A DNA stretch of 64,000 nucleotides, taken from assembly GCA_034430895.1 (NCBI GenBank), contig DAOUDW010000038.1, positions 62,001-126,000 on the forward strand, read 5' to 3'. The position numbers and the translations under genes were made by a program. This DNA comes from WVZH01 sp034430895 (GTDB lineage Bacteria; Chloroflexota; Anaerolineae; Anaerolineales; E44-bin32). This document shows, piece after piece, positions 1 through 8,585 of the stretch. Positions within the stretch are counted from its first letter, which is position 1. Each line of letters begins with the position of its first letter. The notes under the pieces are model-generated. The model was not told the DNA's origin, did no database searches, and saw nothing but the letters and a program-made list of their open reading frames with translations.

Positions 1-1314
1 GGCATCGGGCTTGAGATGCGCTTGTGCGATCTCAACATAGCGATCCACCTTTTCCAGCGGAATCTCGATTTGGAAGGTGCCATCGCGCTGCTCGAAGGGG
101 ATCTTTTCCTTTTTGAGTGCCTCAGCAAAGCCGTCTTTAACGGTCTTTACAAGGGCGATCGATTTGGTCAGTCCATCCGGGCGATCGATCACCGGGATGA
201 TCGGCAGGCCAAATTTCAGCGCGAATTCGAAATCACGTTCGTCGTGGGCGGGAACGGCCATGATGGCGCCAGTCCCATAAGTCATTAGAACGTAATCGGC
301 GGTCCAGATCGGAATGCGTTTCTCGTTCACCGGGTTAATGGCGTAGCCGCCGGTGAAGACGCCCGTCTTCTCTTTATCGACCGCTTCGCGTTCGATGTCC
401 GCCTGGCGTGCCGCTTGATGCACATATGCTTCCACTTCTTCCGCTTGATCCGCCGTGGTGATCTTTTCCACCAGGGGATGTTCGGGTGCAAGCACCATAA
501 ACGTCGCACCCCAGAGCGTGTCCGGCCGCGTGGTGAACACCGGCATCGGGTCGCCGTCTTCGGTGTGGAAGGTCACGCTGGCGCCTTCGCTGCGCCCAAT
601 CCAATTTTCCTGCAGGATACGTACGGGATCGGGCCAATCGATGAAAGAGAAATCCAGCAGCTCTTCGGCGTACTTGGTGATGCGGAAGAACCACTGATCC
701 AGATTCTTCTTGATCACCGGCGTTTTACAGCGTTCACAGTGCCGATCCTCGCCCCAGACCTGTTCCCGCGCCAGGGTCGTGTTGCACTGGGGACACCAAT
801 CCACCGGCGATTCCTTCTTGTAGGCCATGTCGTTCTCGTACAACTTCAGGAAGAACCACTGCGTCCAGCGGTAGTATTCGGGATCGGAGGAAATCGCCTG
901 GCGCGACCAGTCCCACATCGCTCCCATACTGCGCAGTTGTCGCTGCATGTTGGCGATGTTCTTATAGGTCCACTCCTTGGGATGGATGCCGCGGGCGATC
1001 GCCGCGTTCTCGGCCGGTAACCCAAAGGCATCGAAACCGATGGGATACATCACGTTGAGGCCTTTCATGCGCAAGTAACGGGCGCGTGCATCCGACGGCG
1101 TCATGGCAAACCAATGCCCGATGTGCATGTCACCCGAAGTGTAGGGAAGCATGGTCAGGAAATAGAATTTCTCCTTTTGGGGATCGATTTCTGCTTTATA
1201 GAGCTGATCCTCTTCCCAGCGCGCCTGCCACTTCACCTCGATTTCGCCTGGATCGTATCGCTCGATCCAGGCGCGCTCCCGGTCGTCCTTTCCCGCTTCT
1301 TTTTTCTTTCCCAT
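1..1314 (-). CDS. leuS: leucyl-tRNA synthetase, N-terminal part (3' end cut by window edge)
   Basis: The reading frame is open from 1314 to the left edge, giving 438 codons of what is normally a gene of about 800-950 codons. The class I signature HIGH lies at residues 64-67 in the context PYTSGDMHIGHW, followed by VMYPIGFDAFGLPAENAA, typical of bacterial LeuRS. The enzyme charges tRNA-Leu in the cytoplasm. Two in-frame ATGs lie at 1320 and 1314. GGAGG directly abuts the first and sits 6 bases from the second, so 1314 is chosen. A T-box leader lies directly upstream, so expression should respond to uncharged tRNA-Leu. KMSKS lies outside the window. Confidence 0.96.
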   Translation of the reverse strand, partial: MGKKKEAGKDDRERAWIERYDPGEIEVKWQARWEEDQLYKAEIDPQKEKFYFLTMLPYTSGDMHIGHWFAMTPSDARARYLRMKGLNVMYPIGFDAFGLPAENAAIARGIHPKEWTYKNIANMQRQLRSMGAMWDWSRQAISSDPEYYRWTQWFFLKLYENDMAYKKESPVDWCPQCNTTLAREQVWGEDRHCERCKTPVIKKNLDQWFFRITKYAEELLDFSFIDWPDPVRILQENWIGRSEGASVTFHTEDGDPMPVFTTRPDTLWGATFMVLAPEHPLVEKITTADQAEEVEAYVHQAARQADIEREAVDKEKTGVFTGGYAINPVNEKRIPIWTADYVLMTYGTGAIMAVPAHDERDFEFALKFGLPIIPVIDRPDGLTKSIALVKTVKDGFAEALKKEKIPFEQRDGTFQIEIPLEKVDRYVEIAQAHLKPDA

Positions 1315-1365
1315 CGACATCCTCCAGATATTCAACGATTCTCGAACAATCCCAACCCGCTTCAC

Positions 1366-1645
1366 AAAAAAACCTTCGTCCGTTCAGGGACGAAGGTGCG
1401 CTCCGCGGTACCACCCTGCTTCCCGACCGTTTGGAAGCTCGCTGCTTGCCAGCGTCATCGGGCTGCTCGGATCGCGCTAACGGGCGATTCCCGCTCTCGA
1501 CTACTCGTTTCGCCGGGAGGGCTTGTCCAAAAGGACGACAGGCGAGTTCTGCCTTTCTGCGGCGTTCCGTGGCCGCCATGCCGGGCTCTCACCCTCTCCG
1601 GCTCGCTGACGGATGGCCTACTACTCCTGCCATAGCCAGGTATTC
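1366..1645 (-). promoter_or_regulatory. T-box leader of leuS with terminator
   Basis: The minus-strand RNA carries the conserved T-box sequence GGGUGGUACCGCGG (complement of 1403-1416). Its UGGU would pair with an ACCA 3' end. Directly downstream is a 10-bp perfect hairpin (1372-1397) ending in seven U (1366-1372), the terminator that competes with the antiterminator. The 5' part (about 1565-1640) has the GGAGUAG and AGCGAGCCGG...GGUGAGAGCCCGG elements of Stem I. A possible Leu specifier CUC is at the complement of 1544-1546; this is inferred from position and not proven. The 5' boundary is approximate and directly abuts tRNA-Ala. Confidence 0.92.
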
Positions 1646-1652
1646 AGTTATT

Positions 1653-1728
1653 TGGTGGACCCAGTGGGATTCGAACCCACGACCTCCTCAATGCCATTGA
1701 GGCGCGCTCCCAACTGCGCCATGGGCCC
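1653..1728 (-). tRNA. tRNA-Ala(GGC)
   Basis: This 76-nt cloverleaf has the 3' CCA encoded. The acceptor stem GGGCCCA/TGGGTCC contains the G3:U70 pair that is the alanine identity element. The anticodon stem CCTCA/TGAGG encloses loop ATGGCAT, anticodon GGC, reading GCC. The T loop is TTCGAAT. It ends only a few bases before the leuS T-box leader and lies downstream of tRNA-Ala(CGC). Confidence 0.97.
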
Positions 1729-1734
1729 TTAGTG

Positions 1735-1807
1735 TGGACCTGGCGGGATTCGAACCCGCGACCTCATCAGTGCGATTGATGCGCGCTCCCAACTGCGCTA
1801 CAGGCCC
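1735..1807 (-). tRNA. tRNA-Ala(CGC)
   Basis: This 73-nt cloverleaf has no encoded CCA (the genome reads CAC after the discriminator A). The acceptor stem GGGCCTG/CAGGTCC has G3:U70. The anticodon stem CATCA/TGATG encloses loop ATCGCAC, anticodon CGC, reading GCG. It is the first gene of the minus-strand unit driven by the promoter at 1824-1852. Confidence 0.96.
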
Positions 1808-1823
1808 CCGCCGAGGTGCTGGG

Positions 1824-1852
1824 ATTGTACTTCACCGCTATAGCACTGTCAA
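1824..1852 (-). promoter_or_regulatory. sigma70-type promoter for the tRNA-Ala/leuS unit
   Basis: On the minus strand, TTGACA (1852-1847), a 17-bp spacer and TACAAT (1829-1824). The expected start point is near 1817, about 10 bases before tRNA-Ala(CGC). No other promoter is visible between here and leuS. Confidence 0.8.
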
Positions 1853-1860
1853 GAAACGCA

Positions 1861-1889
1861 TTGATCTCCTCCCCCAGCACAACTATAAT
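1861..1889 (+). promoter_or_regulatory. sigma70-type promoter for the M24 peptidase operon
   Basis: TTGATC (1861-1866), a 17-bp spacer and TATAAT (1884-1889). It lies back to back with the tRNA-Ala promoter. The expected start near 1896 leaves a leader of only about 11 bases, which is filled by the ribosome binding site AGGAGG (1896-1901). Confidence 0.75.
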
Positions 1890-1906
1890 GCCCGTAGGAG
1901 GAGCGT

Positions 1907-3007
1907 ATGTACGCAGACCGCATCACCCGACTGCAGCAGGCAATGGTGGAAGATGAAATCGATGCGGTGGCCCTCAACCCGGGACCGACCCTGGCCTACC
2001 TCACAGGGCTTTCCTTCCATTTGATGGAACGCCCCGTGCTGGCCATTTTCAGCGCTAAATCGGATCCAATCCTTATCACCCCTGATCTGGAACGCGCCAA
2101 AGCCGAGTCGACCAGCTTCAATATACAGCTCTTTACCTACGACGAAACCGCCAGCTCACGCGCAGAGACATTCCAGGAAGCCTGTCAATCGATCGAAGAC
2201 AATCGAATAGGAGTCGAACCGCTGCGCATGCGCGTGATGGAGCTGCATTTGCTGGAGAAACACGCCGCCAATGCGACGTTCGTCTCCGCAGAAAATATCC
2301 TCGAAGCTTTGCGTGTAATAAAAACCCAAGACGAAATCGAGATCATGCGTCAAGCCGTCATCGCGGCCGAGGAAGCGCTCAAAGCCACAATTCCATTAAT
2401 CCGCATCGGCATGACCGAGCGCGAGCTGGAAGCGGAACTCACCATACAGCTGCTGCGGGCCGGATCGGAATCCGATTTCCCCTTCGATCCCATCGTCGCC
2501 TCCGGGCCCAACAGCGCCCTGCCGCATGCCACACCCACCGAACGAAAACTTCGAACCGGTGACCTGCTGATCCTCGACTGGGGCGCCCGTGTAAATGGAT
2601 ACATCTCCGATATCACGCGCACGTTCGCACTCGGCGAGATCGACGCGGAATTGAAGAATATCTACGAAGTCGTTCGCGGCGCCAATCAAGCCGGCAGGAA
2701 CGTCGCACGACCCAGTGCCCGATGCGGCGAGATCGACGATGCTGCCCGAGCAGTGATCGATGAAGCGAGCTACGGCGAATATTTCATCCACCGCACGGGC
2801 CACGGCATTGGCATGGAAGCGCATGAACCGCCCTACATTCGAGGGGACAATCCGCAGGTTCTCAAGCCCGGGATGACTTTCACCGTCGAGCCCGGAATTT
2901 ATCTTCCCGGACGCGGGGGCGTGCGCATCGAGGACGACGTACTGGTTACATCGGAGGGAGTCGAAAGCCTCACGACCTATTCACGCGAGCTGGAGGTTAT
3001 TACATGA
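1907..3007 (+). CDS. M24 family Xaa-Pro aminopeptidase/dipeptidase
   Basis: 366 aa, cytoplasmic. It has an N-terminal creatinase-like domain (about 1-130) and a C-terminal pita-bread metallopeptidase domain. All five expected metal ligands are present: D224 (LDWGA), D235 (DITRTF), H299 (GHGIG), E328 (TVEPG) and E342 (RIEDD). The family removes residues next to proline or cleaves Xaa-Pro dipeptides with a dinuclear metal centre; exact specificity cannot be read from sequence. The start is fixed by AGGAGG six bases upstream. The stop overlaps the next start by 4 bases (ATGA), so translation is probably coupled to the esterase genes. Confidence 0.93.
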   Translation: MYADRITRLQQAMVEDEIDAVALNPGPTLAYLTGLSFHLMERPVLAIFSAKSDPILITPDLERAKAESTSFNIQLFTYDETASSRAETFQEACQSIEDNRIGVEPLRMRVMELHLLEKHAANATFVSAENILEALRVIKTQDEIEIMRQAVIAAEEALKATIPLIRIGMTERELEAELTIQLLRAGSESDFPFDPIVASGPNSALPHATPTERKLRTGDLLILDWGARVNGYISDITRTFALGEIDAELKNIYEVVRGANQAGRNVARPSARCGEIDDAARAVIDEASYGEYFIHRTGHGIGMEAHEPPYIRGDNPQVLKPGMTFTVEPGIYLPGRGGVRIEDDVLVTSEGVESLTTYSRELEVIT

Positions 3008-3774
3008 CACAAATTATGAAAGGCGGCCAACCATTCTTCCTACCCGCTGGAAGCACCGGCTGTCTGCTCCTGCATGGATTCACCGGCACGCCCAACGAAA
3101 TGCACTGGATGGGGGAGTATCTCTCCGGACGCGGATACACAGTGCTCGCGCCACGCATCTTCGCACATGGCACACAGCTCAGCGACATGTTCCGTGCACG
3201 CTGGAAAGATTGGGTCGCCTCCGCAGAGGACGGCTACCACTTGCTCAAAGGCAGCTGCGAAAAGATCGTCATTGCAGGATTGTCTATGGGAGGCACCCTG
3301 TCACTCATCCTATCCAGCTATCTGCCGGTGTCTGGTGTGATCGCCATGGCTGCACCCTACGAAATGCACGACCCCACGGTCCGCAGGCTTCGTCCGATCC
3401 TGCCGCTTCTCAGCCTTTTCTACAGATCCAGAGCCAAGGAATCTTCCGGAATTCTCGATCCAATGGCCAAGCAGGTACATGTAGATTACGATGGCTATCC
3501 CGTGCGCGGCGGGTACGAACTTCAAGAGCTCCTCGAGGAAATGCGCAGCAATCTTCCGCAGTTGAACAAACCGGTCCTGCTGATCAATTCCAAGTTGGAT
3601 GAAGCCGTAACCCCCGAACATGCCCGGGCGATATTCGAAAGCCTGCCTTCTTCCGACAAGCAAATCCTGATGTTAGAAGAGGGTGGACACAACATCCCCC
3701 GTGATCTCGCTCGCCAGACGGCTTTCCAGGCGGCGGGAGACTTTATCCAACGTGTGACGAGCGAGGCTGGATGA
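3004..3774 (+). CDS. alpha/beta hydrolase, Est30/monoacylglycerol-lipase type (copy 1)
   Basis: 256 aa with no signal peptide. The oxyanion motif LLHGFTG, nucleophile S94 in GLSMGG, D199 (KLDEAVTPEH) and H229 (GGHN) form a complete Ser-Asp-His triad. The layout matches carboxylesterases of the Est30 type, which hydrolyse short to medium acyl esters or monoacylglycerols. It overlaps both neighbours by 4 bases (ATGA). The next gene is a paralogue of nearly the same length, pointing to a tandem duplication. Substrate unknown. Confidence 0.9.
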   Translation: MTQIMKGGQPFFLPAGSTGCLLLHGFTGTPNEMHWMGEYLSGRGYTVLAPRIFAHGTQLSDMFRARWKDWVASAEDGYHLLKGSCEKIVIAGLSMGGTLSLILSSYLPVSGVIAMAAPYEMHDPTVRRLRPILPLLSLFYRSRAKESSGILDPMAKQVHVDYDGYPVRGGYELQELLEEMRSNLPQLNKPVLLINSKLDEAVTPEHARAIFESLPSSDKQILMLEEGGHNIPRDLARQTAFQAAGDFIQRVTSEAG

Positions 3775-4553
3775 GGCAGATTCAGTCCGGCGCGGAACCC
3801 TTCTTCTATCCCGGAGGGGAAACGGGATGCCTGCTCGCCCACGGTTTCACGGCCTCTCCACAGGAGGTGCATCGCCTGGGCGAACACCTGGCGCAGCAGG
3901 GTTACACCGTCCTGGGTGTGCGTATGTTCGCCCATGGAACCAAGCACGAGGACATGAACCGCGCTCGCTGGACCGATTGGCTCACCAGCGTCGAAGATGG
4001 CTATCATCTGCTTGCGAATCACTGCAAGCGGTTTTTTTTCATCGGCTCTTCCGTCGGTGGTTCCCTTTCCTTGATCCTGGCCACGCGTTTCCCTCCCGCC
4101 GGAGTCGTGATGCTTGCAACACCCATTCGGCTGCCCCCCGATCCACGTTTGGAACGTCTCAAACCGATCCTGAAACCATTGAGTTATCTGCTGCCGGCCA
4201 TCCCCAAAGGACCGCCGACCTGGCACGATCCCCAGGCCCAGGTTGAACGCGTGGCGTATACGGCCTACCCGCTGCGGGCCATCCTCGAACTGGAGCCGTT
4301 GCTGGCCGCCATGCGATCCGCGCTGCCAAAGGTGCGCGTTCCAGCGTTCTTGATGCACTCGAAGAACGACCGCTTCATCCCATCCGAACACATGCAGCAG
4401 ATCTACGAACGCCTGGGATCAAGCGACAAACACATGACCTTGGTCGAGGACAGCAGCCATGTGATCACCTGTGACGCCGAACGAGAAGTGGTGTTCCAGA
4501 ATGTAACAGGCTTCATACAACGTATCGATACTTCCATCACGGAAGGAGTATGA
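3771..4553 (+). CDS. alpha/beta hydrolase, Est30/monoacylglycerol-lipase type (copy 2)
   Basis: 260 aa, a clear paralogue of the preceding gene with shared LL.HGFT, YTVL..R.FAHGT, RW.DW and EDGYHLL blocks. The triad is S94 (GSSVGG), D200 (KNDRFIPSEH) and H230 (SSH). The elbow reads GSSVGG where copy 1 reads GLSMGG, and the acid loop also differs, so substrates may have diverged. The start is coupled by ATGA overlap. The PAP2 gene follows after 3 bases, consistent with a lipid-ester turnover operon (inference). Confidence 0.9.
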   Translation: MRQIQSGAEPFFYPGGETGCLLAHGFTASPQEVHRLGEHLAQQGYTVLGVRMFAHGTKHEDMNRARWTDWLTSVEDGYHLLANHCKRFFFIGSSVGGSLSLILATRFPPAGVVMLATPIRLPPDPRLERLKPILKPLSYLLPAIPKGPPTWHDPQAQVERVAYTAYPLRAILELEPLLAAMRSALPKVRVPAFLMHSKNDRFIPSEHMQQIYERLGSSDKHMTLVEDSSHVITCDAEREVVFQNVTGFIQRIDTSITEGV

Positions 4554-4556
4554 GAG

Positions 4557-5531
4557 ATGAGTCCGATACTCGAATGGGGAATCCCGATCATCAAATGGCT
4601 GCAAGCCCTGGGAGACTGGCTTGTGCTGCCCATGAAATTATTCACCTATCTCGGCAACAAGGAATTTTATATCCTCGTAGCGCCCACGGTTTTATGGTGC
4701 TTCGACGCCATGCTGGGATTGCGTATCGGGCTGCTGCTGCTGACGAGCGGATCGATCAACAACATCCTCAAGATGACCTTCGGCCTTCCCCGCCCATATT
4801 GGATAAGCAAAGATATCAAAGCCTATGCCTGGCGGCCGACCTTTGGACTGCCCTCCGGGCACGCACAAAACGCGCTGGTCATTTGGGGCGGCCTGTCCAT
4901 CTGGCTGCGTAAACGTTGGCTAACGATAACGTGCATCCTGCTCATCCTGCTGATTTCCGTATCGAGGCTCTACCTGGGCGTGCATTTTCCTTTAGACATA
5001 CTGGGGGGATGGCTTTTTGGTGCGATCCTACTGGTGTGCTTCGTAAAACTTGAAAAACCCATCGGTCAGCGGCTCAGCGCCTTGAAACCGGGGATTCAGA
5101 TCCTGATCGCTTTCCTCGTCTCACTCGCTTTCATCGGACTGGGTTTGGGGGTCAATGCGTTGACTGCGGAGCGCGCCGTGCCACAAGCATGGAGCGAAAC
5201 CGCCAGCCTTGTGCAGCCTGAAGGCCTGGTCGATCCCCGTGTCCTCGACGAACTAATCACCGCCAGTGGTTCGCTTTTCGGACTGGCTGCTGGAGCTGTG
5301 CTGCTGTTTCGTTGGGGTAGGTTTAACGCTCGAGGCCCGTGGAAGCAGCGTGCCCAACGCTACTTTGTCGGTGTGATCGGCTTGCTGACACTCTACATCG
5401 GGCTCAAGCTCATATTCCCCAACGATAACAGCCTGCTGGACCACGTCTTACGCTACGTGCGTTACGCTGCCATTGGATTCTGGGCTTCCTATGGCGCGCC
5501 GAGATTGTTCGTCAGACTGGGGATGGCGTAG
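4557..5531 (+). CDS. PAP2-family membrane phosphatase
   Basis: 324 aa, multi-pass membrane protein. The three acid-phosphatase signatures are present: K72-X6-R79P80 (KMTFGLPRP), P99-SGH102, and S136-RLYLGVHFPLD147 with catalytic H143. The family removes phosphate from lipid phosphates such as phosphatidic acid or isoprenyl pyrophosphates. At 324 aa it is longer than a minimal PAP2 (about 200); the extra C-terminal segment (about 180-324) adds further hydrophobic helices. Last gene of the M24-esterase-esterase operon. The lipid substrate is not determined. Confidence 0.92.
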   Translation: MSPILEWGIPIIKWLQALGDWLVLPMKLFTYLGNKEFYILVAPTVLWCFDAMLGLRIGLLLLTSGSINNILKMTFGLPRPYWISKDIKAYAWRPTFGLPSGHAQNALVIWGGLSIWLRKRWLTITCILLILLISVSRLYLGVHFPLDILGGWLFGAILLVCFVKLEKPIGQRLSALKPGIQILIAFLVSLAFIGLGLGVNALTAERAVPQAWSETASLVQPEGLVDPRVLDELITASGSLFGLAAGAVLLFRWGRFNARGPWKQRAQRYFVGVIGLLTLYIGLKLIFPNDNSLLDHVLRYVRYAAIGFWASYGAPRLFVRLGMA

Positions 5532-5591
5532 GATATGATTCCCACTCTTGATTGAAGGTCTCAACCCCCGCGAAGTGTCGCCTGAGAGGAA

Positions 5592-5969
5592 TCACGATTT
5601 CTTCCCCGGTTTCATCTCCCGCAGCAAAAACCAATGTCCCATGCGGTCGGCGGCTTTCTTCGGGGCGCGATCGTAATACATATCGAAAACGCGTCCGTCT
5701 TCCACTTTAATTCGAAAAAAGAACCGCCCCACACCCCACGAGCCGCGGCGCTCGGCCACACGCAGGTGTTCTTCGGCCATGTTGCGAGACATGTCGCCTC
5801 GCCGGTGGGTGTCGAACCACTCCGCGATCACTTCCGTCACGCGCAGATTCTCATCCCCCCAGATGATCGTATCCGGAACTTTGGGTTTTTTACGCAGTGT
5901 GGGAGATCGATCGAAGCCCACCTCGATCTCGTCGTCGATGAAGCGCGCCGGAATCCAATCAGACTCCAT
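5592..5969 (-). CDS. DUF6504 family protein
   Basis: 125 aa, soluble. Features are an N-terminal IPARFIDDEIEV stretch, TRP-like WGDENLRVTEVIAEWFDTHRRGD, and a C-terminal MYYDRAPKKAADRMGHWFLLREM. I recognise it as the DUF6504 type (a small domain also found near DNA polymerase Y-family genes); function unknown. ATG at 5969 is chosen over an in-frame GTG at 5978 because GGTGAGG lies just upstream. The start overlaps the end of the upstream membrane gene, so the two are co-translated. Confidence 0.7.
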   Translation of the reverse strand: MESDWIPARFIDDEIEVGFDRSPTLRKKPKVPDTIIWGDENLRVTEVIAEWFDTHRRGDMSRNMAEEHLRVAERRGSWGVGRFFFRIKVEDGRVFDMYYDRAPKKAADRMGHWFLLREMKPGKKS

Positions 5970-6375
5970 GCGCCTCACCGAATTGGGTGATCCAGAGGCG
6001 CGTCGTCGCCGCCGTGTGGCAAATCAGTCCCAACAAGGATAACAGCGTTCCCAAACCGAAGATCGACAAGGAGAGCACGAAGAGCCCAACGACGCAGCGT
6101 GAGCCCCACGGCATGCCCAGCCAGAGCGCAGCCAGGACGCCGGGCCAGGTGAGACCGAAAACCAGAAATGGCCAGGCAACTTTCGTCGGCGGAACCGGTA
6201 ATGACAACGGGGATATTTTTTCACTCTCGGGCGAGTGAAACCAGAGCAATTGCACATCCCCTACATCGAGGTAGGATCCAAAACAAAGAACATACAAGCT
6301 GTTCACCACCGACCAGGTCATGAGCAGTACTGCGATCAAACTTAACAGGATCAAACTCAATGGATGTTTCTGCAC
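5959..6375 (-). CDS. small membrane protein of unknown function
   Basis: 138 aa with a hydrophobic helix at about 7-32, a polar stretch (38-65) containing FHSPESEKISP, and two or three further helices at about 67-125. I do not recognise the family. It overlaps the DUF6504 gene downstream, so they form a two-gene unit. It is separated from the EF-G paralogue by a 10-bp perfect hairpin. Confidence 0.65.
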   Translation of the reverse strand: MQKHPLSLILLSLIAVLLMTWSVVNSLYVLCFGSYLDVGDVQLLWFHSPESEKISPLSLPVPPTKVAWPFLVFGLTWPGVLAALWLGMPWGSRCVVGLFVLSLSIFGLGTLLSLLGLICHTAATTRLWITQFGEAHGV

Positions 6376-6395
6376 CGTGACTCCAGAGAAGCATG

Positions 6396-6418
6396 ACGGG
6401 GAGGGTTTCCCTCCCCGT
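6396..6418 (-). terminator. strong hairpin after the EF-G paralogue
   Basis: A 10-bp perfect GC-rich stem (ACGGGGAGGG/CCCTCCCCGT) with a 3-base loop lies just after the stop of the EF-G-like gene at 6439. There is no U-tract on the minus strand, so it may stabilise 3' ends or act as a weak terminator. Confidence 0.5.
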
Positions 6419-6438
6419 TTGATGATGACAAGCAGTAT

Positions 6439-8514
6439 CTACTCAGCCTCTTGCTTGCCGAGTTCTTTCTGTCGAGCGGCGATGATCTCCTCGATGATGT
6501 GATGCGGCACAACTTCGTAATGACTCAAGGACGTGGAGTAATAGCCTCGTCCGCCGGTGAACGATCGCAGATCGGTGGTGTAGCGCTGGATTTCCGCCAG
6601 GGGCACTTTGGCCGTAACCACGCTGCGGCCGCGTTCGGTTTCCATCCCCCCCACGCGCGCCCGGCGGGTATTCAAATCACCCAACACATCGCCCATGTTG
6701 CTCTCGGGTACGATCACACGCACATCCATGATCGGTTCGAGTAACACGGCAGCGGCATCCTGGATCGCCAATTTGAAAGCTTCTCGTCCAGCAATTTCGA
6801 AGGCAACAGCTTTCGAATCCACGGGGTGTTCCTTGCCATCTGTAATCGCTACTTTAACCTTCTCGACAGGATAGCCGGCAAGCACACCCTGTTTCATCAC
6901 GCCGCGCACACCTTTTTCAATAGCAGGCAAGTAGCTGGAAGAGATCGCCCCACCAAACACTTCGCTTTTAAATTCGAATTCCCCTTCTTCCAGAGGCTCG
7001 ACACGCATGTGCACTTCGGCGAACTGACCCGCACCGCCCGTCTGCTTTTTATGCCGATATTGTGAAACGCCTTCCTTGGTGATCGTTTCACGATAGGGCA
7101 CCCTGGGAATTTCGGTATCCAGGTGGACCTGGAACTTCGATTCCGCCTTGCGAATGGCGACATCGATGTGTTGATCACCCATGCCCTGAAGAATCGTCTG
7201 ATTGGTGCTGGGTTCCTGATACCAGGACAAGGTCGGATCTTCCTCGCTCAAGCGTGTCAGTGTGGGACTGATCTTGGTCGAATCGGCCTGTGTTTTCGGT
7301 GATACGGCGACCGCATACAGCGCCGTGGGATATTCGGGCTGGGGAAGCAGAATGGGGTGCGCCTTGTCACCCAGTGTGTCCCCGGTTTCCGTCTCACCCA
7401 ACTTCGCCACCGTTCCAATATCTCCGGCGTGGAGTCTATCTACAGAAAGTTGCTCCTTGCCGCGCATCGCGTGCAGGCTCCCCAAGCGCTCATCTTCGTC
7501 GCGGCTGTGATTGTGGGCTTTGCGATCGCTGTCCAGGAGCCCCGAATACACACGCATATAAGTGAGCTTCCCCACGAAGGGATCGGCTGTGGTCTTCCAA
7601 ACGTAGACCGCTAAAGGTCCGTCGTCCGACGCTGATAGAGTCTCTTCACCAGATTTCCCTTTGGCTACAACCGGTTCTACGTCAGCTGGTGAGGGGAACA
7701 GATCGACCATGGCTTCAAGTAACGGTGCCGTACCGATGTTTTCTGTGCCGGCAGCGACAAATACCGGAACAAAACGACCCGATTGCACGCCGCTTCGAAA
7801 TCCCTTGGCCACATCTTCCGCGCTGAGTTCCTCCCCTTCCAAATATTTTTCCAGCAGGGCATCGTCCCCCTCCGCAGCAGCCTCAACCAGCACCATGCGC
7901 GCTTCTTCGACGACATCTTGATATTCAGCAGGAATGTCTTCCTGCTTGGATCCGTCTCCTGGTCGTGCCTTCATACTGAAGAGATCGATTACACCCTTGA
8001 AATCCTGTTTTTCTCCCAAAGGAATCTGAACGGGGATGAAAGTGACATCATTGGAGAGTTCCTGCACCGCTGTTAACACTGCTTTGAAATTAGCATTCTC
8101 GCGGTTCATTTTGCTGATTACCACGAATCGGGGTAATTTGAACTCATCACAATATCCCCAGGCCAATTCTGTTCCAACTTCCACACCGGCGACAGAATCA
8201 ACCACGATCACAGCGCCATCTGTCACACGCAGCGCTGAAATGACCTCGCCGATAAAATCAGTGTATCCCGGCGTGTCCAGCAGATTGACCTTATGGTTAT
8301 TAAATTCAATCGGCAGAATGGACGTCGAGAGCGAGAGAGTACGACGAATCTCTTCCTCCTCGAAGTCGGAGACGGTATTGCCATCTTCGACTTTACCCAT
8401 GCGGTTGATCACATCGGTTAAAAACAGCATTGCCTCTCCCAGGGAGGTTTTTCCAGCACCACCGTGAGACACTAAGGCAACATTACGTATAAATTCCGTT
8501 GCATACTCTTTCAT
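6439..8514 (-). CDS. EF-G-like translation GTPase (FusA2 type)
   Basis: 691 aa. P-loop SHGGAGKTS, G3 LDTPGYTDF and the later EF-G domains are present, including the domain IV block TGGAGQFAEVHMRVEPL and C-terminal RGRSVVTAKVPLAEIQ. The G4 motif reads SKMN where EF-G has NKMD, typical of EF-G paralogues rather than the housekeeping copy. These proteins are proposed to act in ribosome rescue or recycling or under stress; the role here is unknown. An in-frame ATG at 8574 would add 20 residues, but a consensus promoter lies across that segment (8554-8582), so the ATG at 8514, with GGAAGGG upstream, is the start. Confidence 0.9.
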   Translation of the reverse strand: MKEYATEFIRNVALVSHGGAGKTSLGEAMLFLTDVINRMGKVEDGNTVSDFEEEEIRRTLSLSTSILPIEFNNHKVNLLDTPGYTDFIGEVISALRVTDGAVIVVDSVAGVEVGTELAWGYCDEFKLPRFVVISKMNRENANFKAVLTAVQELSNDVTFIPVQIPLGEKQDFKGVIDLFSMKARPGDGSKQEDIPAEYQDVVEEARMVLVEAAAEGDDALLEKYLEGEELSAEDVAKGFRSGVQSGRFVPVFVAAGTENIGTAPLLEAMVDLFPSPADVEPVVAKGKSGEETLSASDDGPLAVYVWKTTADPFVGKLTYMRVYSGLLDSDRKAHNHSRDEDERLGSLHAMRGKEQLSVDRLHAGDIGTVAKLGETETGDTLGDKAHPILLPQPEYPTALYAVAVSPKTQADSTKISPTLTRLSEEDPTLSWYQEPSTNQTILQGMGDQHIDVAIRKAESKFQVHLDTEIPRVPYRETITKEGVSQYRHKKQTGGAGQFAEVHMRVEPLEEGEFEFKSEVFGGAISSSYLPAIEKGVRGVMKQGVLAGYPVEKVKVAITDGKEHPVDSKAVAFEIAGREAFKLAIQDAAAVLLEPIMDVRVIVPESNMGDVLGDLNTRRARVGGMETERGRSVVTAKVPLAEIQRYTTDLRSFTGGRGYYSTSLSHYEVVPHHIIEEIIAARQKELGKQEAE

Positions 8515-8553
8515 TCGATTGGGGCCCTTCCAACGAGGTTTCCTAGCCCAGTG

Positions 8554-8582
8554 ATTGTAAAGCACGAGGGGCATGTTGTCAA
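8554..8582 (-). promoter_or_regulatory. consensus sigma70 promoter of the EF-G-like gene
   Basis: TTGACA (8582-8577), a 17-bp spacer and TACAAT (8559-8554) on the minus strand. The expected start near 8547 gives a leader of about 33 bases to the ATG at 8514. Confidence 0.8.
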
Positions 8583-8585
8583 AGA

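Noticed and set aside
1086..1700. Long plus-strand frames across 1086-1700
   Set aside because: They run antisense to leuS, the T-box and tRNA-Ala, all of which are well supported.
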